Shown piece after piece: positions 57,401-64,000 of a stretch of 64,000 nucleotides of DNA. The notes beneath the pieces were generated by a model that was given only the letters and a program-made list of their open reading frames with translations, searched no databases and was not told the origin of the DNA. The translations under genes and the position numbers were made by a program. Numbering within the stretch: the stretch's first letter is position 1; the number at the start of each line of letters is the position of its first letter. This DNA comes from Trichoplax sp. H2 (Eukaryota > Placozoa > Uniplacotomia > Trichoplacea). The stretch is taken from the NCBI GenBank assembly GCA_003344405.1, contig NOWV01000203.1, positions 1 to 64,000 of the forward strand. The letters are read 5' to 3'.

Positions 57401-60007
57401 TAGAGCACAGTATCCGCATTGATAATCCATCGATGTTCATTGATATGACGTTGAAGATTTATTCGGTCATCAAAATACACATTGTATACCACTGTAGGAA
57501 ATGGAAATTCTAAAATAAAGTGTTTGTTCTCTATAGTAATACAAATGATATAAACTGTTTCAACTTAGGGGAAGTATTGCTCTATGACGATAGTTCTTTG
57601 ATTATCATAATCAAATGGATTGAACAGTAACATTATCCATCATTTTACTAGCTTTGAATTGATATGTTCATATAATGGAATTATTTATTGCCTTAGGAAG
57701 TAATACTCGAGGTGATTTAACCTTGCTTAAACCTTCTATCGGAGAATAAAGGCATGATCTTTAGCAATTTCCCTTGGACTTCCTTTAAATAATAGTAGAA
57801 AATGATTGACCTTTTAAGAATTATCACTTGAATGTTTAGAATGCTCAAATAAAAGTAAAACTGTACTTTTAACAAACAATCCGCTAATACAGGACATAAC
57901 TTCAAACAGTAGATTTGATATTGATATCATGCACAGAAACTATAGAATAAAAGATTAGAGGAAGATAAATAGCAAAAAAAAGTTGTCACTTCCTTGTAAA
58001 AATTTATAAACTGTTTATAAATTTGTCATACTATTAATCTTCTTTCATCATTTGCTTGCTAAATCATAAATTGATTAGCAGTTTAAAAGAAGGATTTTAC
58101 GTTATTCATCATTCGTTTAAATTTACTCACGTTTTAGGATTGTTTCCTGTTAACATTAAGTCGTGAAAAATTATCCGTCGGTCCACTCCGGGACATCTTC
58201 AATAACTTGATAACCAGGTACTTCAAAAAAAATTGATTATGTTTGTGTAAATTTTATCCATTTTCTATTGATGATGGTCAGATTTAACTTGAAGCTTAGT
58301 CTAAATACTCTACATTGGTATCATCGATAAATTAGGCTTGTATTTGATTTCATGAACTTATTTGGTGGTAGCAGTTACTTCAAATATAGTCTATTCAGTG
58401 TTTTTACAGTTAGTGAAGAGTATCGTTGGCGATTGTAATGCCAGTTTTACTCATAAAAGTGTTGAAACGATTTGATCCTCGTGAGACCTAATATGCATCC
58501 TACAATATTTGAGCGTTAAATCATAAAGCTACTTTCCATAATAGTACCACTAAGTATAGGATACCAAATTTCATGATCAACTGGCTGGTTACACTATCGA
58601 CTTTACGGGATCGAACATTGAATCCAAAAATTGCTTTCCTACAAGCTTTACTTGCAATATTGGTAGATAATTTATGTTTACGGTGCCAAGATGTTATAGT
58701 CCACATCTTACCACTATATGATGTGTACCTGTAATTAGAAAAGTTGATTTGGTGGAATCACGATACCATTCAATATCTAATCCTAAAGTTGAAAACTGAA
58801 CACATTGATAGACATGAAATGCTTTAGTTCAATGTAGCAAAGATTCATAATGAAACAACTGTTGTACTGTATGTGACATCATGAGGCTACCGTATTTAAC
58901 AACTTCATTAATCGTAGGGCAATTTTATAGGAAACATCAACTCCTATTATGGAGTATTGTTGACCTAGGCTGACTATAAACTGCAATCGCTTTTATGGTT
59001 ACCACTTTTTAAGCAAGTGTATAGTAGGGTGTAAACAGTTGAATGCTTGATTGTGGTTAGTCGTATATTAATATAATGGACTGTCTTGAGTAGCCAACGT
59101 GCGATTACAAAGGTGATGAAAAGACTATCATTTTTGAGTAAATAGCCCGATTTGTTAACACGTCGCAATTGCATTGGAGAAATGCAGTTGTCGTTATCTA
59201 TATGTGATACCGTTTACCTGTAGTCTCCGTTTATTTATTTGCGTATAGTTAGTTATAACTTTATTTGAATGACGATTTGGTTAGCAAATTTCTTCACAGC
59301 TGTTACAGTGCTTAATTTTGGCGTTAAGGTGTTAGTTGTGGAGACTATAAAATGTACTGTCAGCGCAATAGGTTTTCATCATTTCTGTCTTTGCAGGAAG
59401 GATACTCAAGGCGTAAGAAATTACGTTAACAAGACGAAATCCCTTCGGCAAGCTTTCAATCAAGTTTACCGCATTCTCATTGTTATTGCTAAATCCTATT
59501 GTCAGCAAGGTATTGTCGATCTATTCACTTGAAATACTATCTTGTTAAAAAGTAAATTTTAAGCTAAAATATTTACTCTTTATCATGATGACATCAAATG
59601 AAGGGTTGTTGGTTACCTCAATTATTGAACTTTGCTGTAGTTAATGCTAATTTGAATTATGGTATCCGTGCTATATTAGGAATGCTTTACAACGTGCTAT
59701 ATTAGGAATGCTTTAAATAACTTCTTGTGTATAGCATCATAATTTACGTCAGCTGTACGCCATAAATGACAGTATACTTTATGACTTAATAAAGTTAGTT
59801 CTTTTTCACTGTGCACGAAAGGATTACAGTTTTATATAACTCGTATGCTTTTATAGATAGATGATGTACTCTATATAATAATGCTAACTCGTCACCGGAT
59901 TTTACATTTTTTCTATTTCCACATAGCTCCATCAAATCATCCGTTTATTACGCAACTGAAATTTAAAAATCAGTATTTTCCAATAAATTCACTGCTAAAT
60001 CATCGCC
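54492..60007. other. Long stretch without recognised genes, upstream of the receptor gene
   Basis: 5.5 kb. Weak tandem similarity at 56470-56720 (AAGGGCAACATCTTGT at about 56477 and 56568) and a 26-bp two-copy repeat at 59668-59719. I looked on the plus strand for exons encoding a discoidin domain or a signal peptide for the receptor downstream and found none that convinces; first exons may be here as short pieces, or far upstream. Confidence 0.35.
59668..59719. repeat. Two-copy 26-bp direct repeat
   Basis: GTGCTATATTAGGAATGCTT occurs at 59668 and 59694 with only minor change after it. Confidence 0.8.
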
Positions 60008-63000
60008 ATGGTTTACTTTAGTGGATTGACGCGTTTTTTTAGGGAGATGTCCAGTACAGTTACTAATCTTTACCATCTCCACATGCAAATACGGACATCC
60101 GACAATGATTCAGTATTGTTGGGCTCCAATTCGACTTCTGGTTACATACGAATGGAGCTAAATGGCGGATATTTAAGACTTTACTACAACTATGAAGGTA
60201 GCAGCCAACGTGAAACATACGTTAGTAATGGCATTTACTGTGCCGATGAAGAATGGCATGATGTTCGTGTACGCGTAGAGGACAATTATGCTGCATTAAT
60301 TGTTGATTCTTACGAGTCGACTATTCCATTATCCAAGGGTTTGACAATTTTTAAATCAAACCAAGTTAAGTATTATGTTGGCGGAGGTAATACTATTCGT
60401 GAAAGTGAAGGTAATACTATTCGTGAAGGCGAAGGGAACTATGTCCAACGCCCTTACCGTGGTTGTATGCGAGATTTGACTATTAATGATAATCCGTTCT
60501 ACTCGCGAGACGAAGCTGTCCAAGAAAATGGCATGTGCGATGCTGAAACTTTTTTTGCCGCACGTTTTGCCACGCAAAATAAATCTTCCATCGCTTTCGA
60601 TATGACCTATCAACAAGAAAAGCCCAACAGTATTCAGTTTTATTTCCGTGCTTTCGGAGCCGATGCACCAGAAGGAGTGACCAGACTCTTGACAATAACT
60701 AGCCAAGCCGATGATAAAGCATTGCTACTTATGAATGTACCGAGCATGATTGCTATGTCGACTTTTGAGAATAGATATTATCCATTTTCAAAGGTCAAAG
60801 CTTACGATGGTCAATGGCATCGTATCAACGTCACAGTCGATAATAATCAGATTATTATGACAGTAGATAATTTCACTGGTGTCATGAAATTTATTCGACT
60901 AAATACAGTTAAAAATGTACGCGTTGTTCTGGGTCATTTAGCAGGCGTAACACATAATGGATTTAATGGATGCTTGAAAGACGTAGAGATCAACAACAAA
61001 ATTCAAAACTTAAATGATCCATCGCTGCAGAGATATTCTATTACCCCTCATGGATGCGGTTTAAAGGATGCTTGTTTGCCGTACAATCCTTGTTACAATG
61101 GTGGTAAATGTTCGCCAGATGGTATCAGCTACACTTGCAGTTGCCCTGATAGTTATGACAAGCCTAATTGTGTTGATTGTAAGTATCTAGTTGATCACGC
61201 TATTCATCAGGGAAATATTTTTTATTAATGCATACTTCTTCTTGCGACCATTAGATAAATATCAGCGATCTTGCCATGACATATTCATGAAGAATCCAAA
61301 TGCAACTAGTAACGACTATGTAATTGATCCTGATGGACCAAAAATGGCTACCAAACCATTTAAAGTGCATTGCAGAGATGATGATATTACTACAACTGAG
61401 ATTGCACACAATCAATCGCATAACTATATTAAAGTTCCATCTGATACATCGTTGGTGGGGCCTGGTAAATTTGAAGTGAATTATACCTATGGATATGGTG
61501 CAACCTTTGATCAATTAGGTACTTTAGCCGAACAATCACAAAACTGCTCCCAATTTATCGGCTATGAATGCCAGCGCTCAGTACTTTTGAATTGGCCTAA
61601 AATGCCTTATGTTTGGTGGACTTCGCGTTCGGGTACCAGCGTATTCAGCTGGGGTGGAGCCCCTGCTAATTCAAGCATGTGTGACTGCGGTTTAACCGAC
61701 ACTTGCCATGGTGGAACTGGGACTAGATGCAATTGTGACAGTAATTCCCATGCCTCGTTAAAAGATGAAGGAGTTATCCACGATCGAAATTTACTCCCGG
61801 TTAAAAAAATTCATATTGGCTATGAAAGATTTACGAGTCTTACTCTCAGTTTCTATAAATTGGGTCCATTTAGGTGTGGAGGACAAGGTCGGTGGAATAG
61901 TTCTTGTTGTTTATATATTTGCAAATTGATAACTATTTTTTTTGATTTCTAGCAATAAATGATGTCGTCAATCTTGGCAATCAAACTCATATTGCTCTAT
62001 CTGACTGGAAGGACAAGCTGGACTTAGATATTAGTTTGAAGTTCAAAACTGTTTTGCCTGAAGCCATCTTGATGTACAATGATGGAGCTTTAAGTAATTT
62101 TTTTACTCTATCCTATACTCCGCATAAGATACTGCTGCGATATAACTTAAATCAGGGCAATAATACTGTCAGTATTCTGCAAACAGAAAATTACCATGAA
62201 GGATTCGATGATAATGAATGGCATAGTGTACGATTTAGATTGTTATATAACTCAGCTGAGTTACAGGTGGATAATTTAAAGAAAGTTTCTGCAGAGTACC
62301 CTATTGAGCGTCCACTATCTGTATTTGATTCTCAAGGACCAATCTTTTTAGGGAAAGATCCTCACGGGTAATTATAACGCTGTCACTAAATTAAACTTAT
62401 AAAATTACCGCAACTGTAGTATAAAATTTTATTTTATGTAAAAAAATTTAGTAACCGAACATTTAGTGGCTGTTTTGGTAACTTAGAAATAAGCAGCGAG
62501 AAAATTAATTTGCAGCAATATGTTAATGATGTTGGCATTGAAAATGGGTGTGATCTATCACCAGGTAGTAACTTTCAATTACAAACTATGATTCTTTTTT
62601 ATAAAATAAGTCGTGTAAATATATTGAGGGTAGATGCTTCATTTTATTTCTAGTAACTGTTGCTACTGTAAATCCTACGGTATTAACACCTACTCCTCAG
62701 ACACAGCTGCCAAAGTCCACTACAAAGCTACCAACGACACCAACGACAGAGCAACCATCAACTACTGAAAACTTAGTGACAGATACTCTGGCAAGCACTC
62801 CATTTGCAACGACTGAAAATGATGCCACAACTGAAATTACTGATTTTACTGATGATAACCTGTTTCCAACTAATTCAACGGAATGGAGAACTACTACTAC
62901 TACGCAAAAATCTGTACCACCTACTTTTTCAAGTCGTAGTGAAATCTCGACTATGTTCTCTACTGACGATACAAGCAGTGTAAACACTTCTTCATCTACT

Positions 63001-63273
63001 CTAGGAGTTGATCCGCAAACCTCTAATGTTGGCACTTATATCTACATTGCTTGTACTGCTGGAGGACTTATCTTAATTTTAGCAATAATCATATTAATGG
63101 TTGTAGTTAAGCAGCATAGAAGGCGTCGTTCGAAATCAAGAAAAAGTCGTGACAAAAAACCAAGTAAAGGCAAATCTAAATCTAAAAAGGATATGTATAA
63201 AAGTAGCCATAGCGTTATTTACGATACCAATTTTGTTACCGTAAAAGTATCCGATAGAGTATCATTTGTGTAA
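60008..63273 (+). CDS. Caspr/neurexin-IV-like transmembrane adhesion receptor, five exons, 5' end open
   Basis: Proposed exons 60043-61178, 61255-61887, 61953-62367, 62452-62564 and 62654-63273; introns 76, 65, 84 and 89 bp, all GT-AG, phases 1, 1, 2, 1, joining one frame of about 971 residues. Domain order: LamG 1-165 (GCMRDL, final C), LamG 166-338 (NGCLKD, HGC), EGF 342-378, fibrinogen-like 385-585 (DPDGP, WWTSRSG, WGGAP, CDCGLTDTC, CNCD), LamG 590-762 (SGCFGN, NGC), Thr/Ser-rich stalk 767-893, membrane helix 894-917, basic cytosolic tail 918-971 ending VSFV, a class I PDZ ligand. The LamG-LamG-EGF-FBG-LamG order is that of contactin-associated proteins; the N-terminal discoidin domain and the last EGF-LamG pair of vertebrate forms are absent. 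The TTTTTTTAG at 60034-60042 is the likely acceptor of the first visible exon; the ATG at 60008 is the alternative start but gives no signal peptide. Expected role: cell adhesion or junctions at the plasma membrane. Confidence 0.9.
60383..60430 (+). repeat. In-frame 24-bp duplication within LamG1
   Basis: Eight residues GNTIRESE / GNTIREGE occur twice in succession just before the conserved RGCM segment, in a loop of the first LamG domain. The frame is kept. Confidence 0.8.
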
Positions 63274-63366
63274 GCGGTTATGTAGCTACAATTATTGATT
63301 TTCATGAAGTAAATGCGAATATATTACATTATGTAGTGTACCCAAATGATACAAAACTGTAGACCA

Positions 63367-63372
63367 AATAAA
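63367..63372 (+). terminator. Candidate polyadenylation signal AATAAA
   Basis: Canonical hexamer about 94 bases after the stop codon of the receptor gene, the first in its 3' flank. Confidence 0.6.
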
Positions 63373-64000
63373 TATTTTATTAAGAATGCTGATAAAAATA
63401 CTTGCGTATATATCTATATATACGTATGCACTGTATTTCCATTTCTATGCATTGCACAGTTATGCTATTTCCGGTTAATATAAGATGAATAATTGTCATA
63501 CATGATAAGCATAAAGTACATTTTCATGCATGCAATGGAGAGTAATTTTATACTTATATAAAGAAAAATAATATCAAGGTAAGATAAAAAAAATATTATT
63601 AAGAGGCATAGTTGTACAGTAGAGTACATCTTTTGCTTACACCATTACGCGATAACAGCAAGTTGTTTTAATTTGTAAACCGAAGATTACAGTGAATTTG
63701 TTTAGCCTGCTGGCAAAATAGCTAACAAAATTTGTTGATTAATAACATATTTACACAAATGTTGGTATCTTCTAATCGTTAAAATAAAAAACTTTAAATA
63801 AAGCGAAATTCCAGCCGATAAAGTGTCTTAAACTTGTACAACTTTGTATGGATTCAGAATGTTCTATAAGGGATTTTAACGAAACTTAGTATTGTGATTT
63901 TAGCTATGTTTAGTAAGATAAACGGAAGTGCAACTTTCTATATTTATCTTAAGACGTATTTAGTAGCTCGCTACTATGGACTGTAATGATAGATTCAATG
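63373..64000. other. 3' flank, nothing recognised
   Basis: AT-rich sequence after the receptor gene; no further exon or repeat identified. Confidence 0.35.

Noticed and set aside
59269-59532. 87-codon frame with a hydrophobic start, considered as a signal-peptide exon of the receptor gene
   Set aside because: No good donor site follows the hydrophobic part in a matching phase, and a pyrimidine-rich tract with CAG lies in the middle, so the frame is probably fortuitous. Not excluded as containing a small exon.
60356-63035. Minus-strand frames across the receptor gene (e.g. 60356-60706, 62697-63035)
   Set aside because: Antisense shadows of the LamG and Thr-rich stalk coding sequence.
1-64000. 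Retroelement or DNA transposase genes
   Set aside because: No reverse transcriptase, integrase or transposase motif was recognised on either strand; the only candidates for mobile DNA are short and non-coding.

Overview
The window looks like animal nuclear DNA, most probably from a placozoan (Trichoplax/Hoilungia type; confidence about 0.6). The grounds are strong A+T richness, very short spliceosomal introns (65-89 bp), a Caspr/neurexin-IV-like adhesion receptor, and a tandem family of intronless SV2-like transporters. No bacterial operons, rRNA or recognisable tRNA were seen. Two 20-N assembly gaps lie at 40335-40354 and 53989-54008.

Region 1 (1-32.3 kb) is a one-directional array on the minus strand of single-exon major facilitator transporters resembling the synaptic vesicle glycoprotein 2 (SV2) family. 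It holds five intact genes (4785-6401, 10804-12423, 13983-15599, 19799-21415, 23186-24799) and one gene cut by the left edge (1-875). Between them lie remnants at several stages of decay: an N-terminal scrap (1640-1985), an internally deleted copy (16795-17400), a near-identical but truncated copy with a nonsense codon (27419-28825), and a shattered copy (30200-31790) that carries a probable 288-bp insertion and a nearby duplicated 5' end (31965-32260). Paralogues share upstream sequence, and two neighbours share a 113-bp identical tract that suggests gene conversion. A 39-bp dispersed element with constant internal spacing recurs through this region.

Region 2 (about 33.8-55 kb) has no gene I can support. 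It is a chain of unrelated-looking tandem arrays with periods of about 93, 103, 108, 190-205, 130, 90-140, 130-160 and 78 bp. Several arrays carry a short inverted repeat (6-9 bp arms, 5-6 nt loop) in many of their units, and three successive arrays share the complementary words AGAATA and TATTCT. Both assembly gaps sit in such repeats and are flanked by duplicated sequence, so part of the apparent length may be artefact.

Region 3 (60.0-63.3 kb, plus strand) is a five-exon gene for a Caspr-like receptor: LamG, LamG, EGF, fibrinogen-like, LamG, Ser/Thr-rich stalk, one membrane segment, and a basic tail ending in a class I PDZ ligand. The four introns restore one frame of about 971 residues. 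Its 5' end was not found. Taken together the window holds two vesicle or junction related themes (SV2-like transport, neurexin-superfamily adhesion), but nothing in the sequence shows that they work together.
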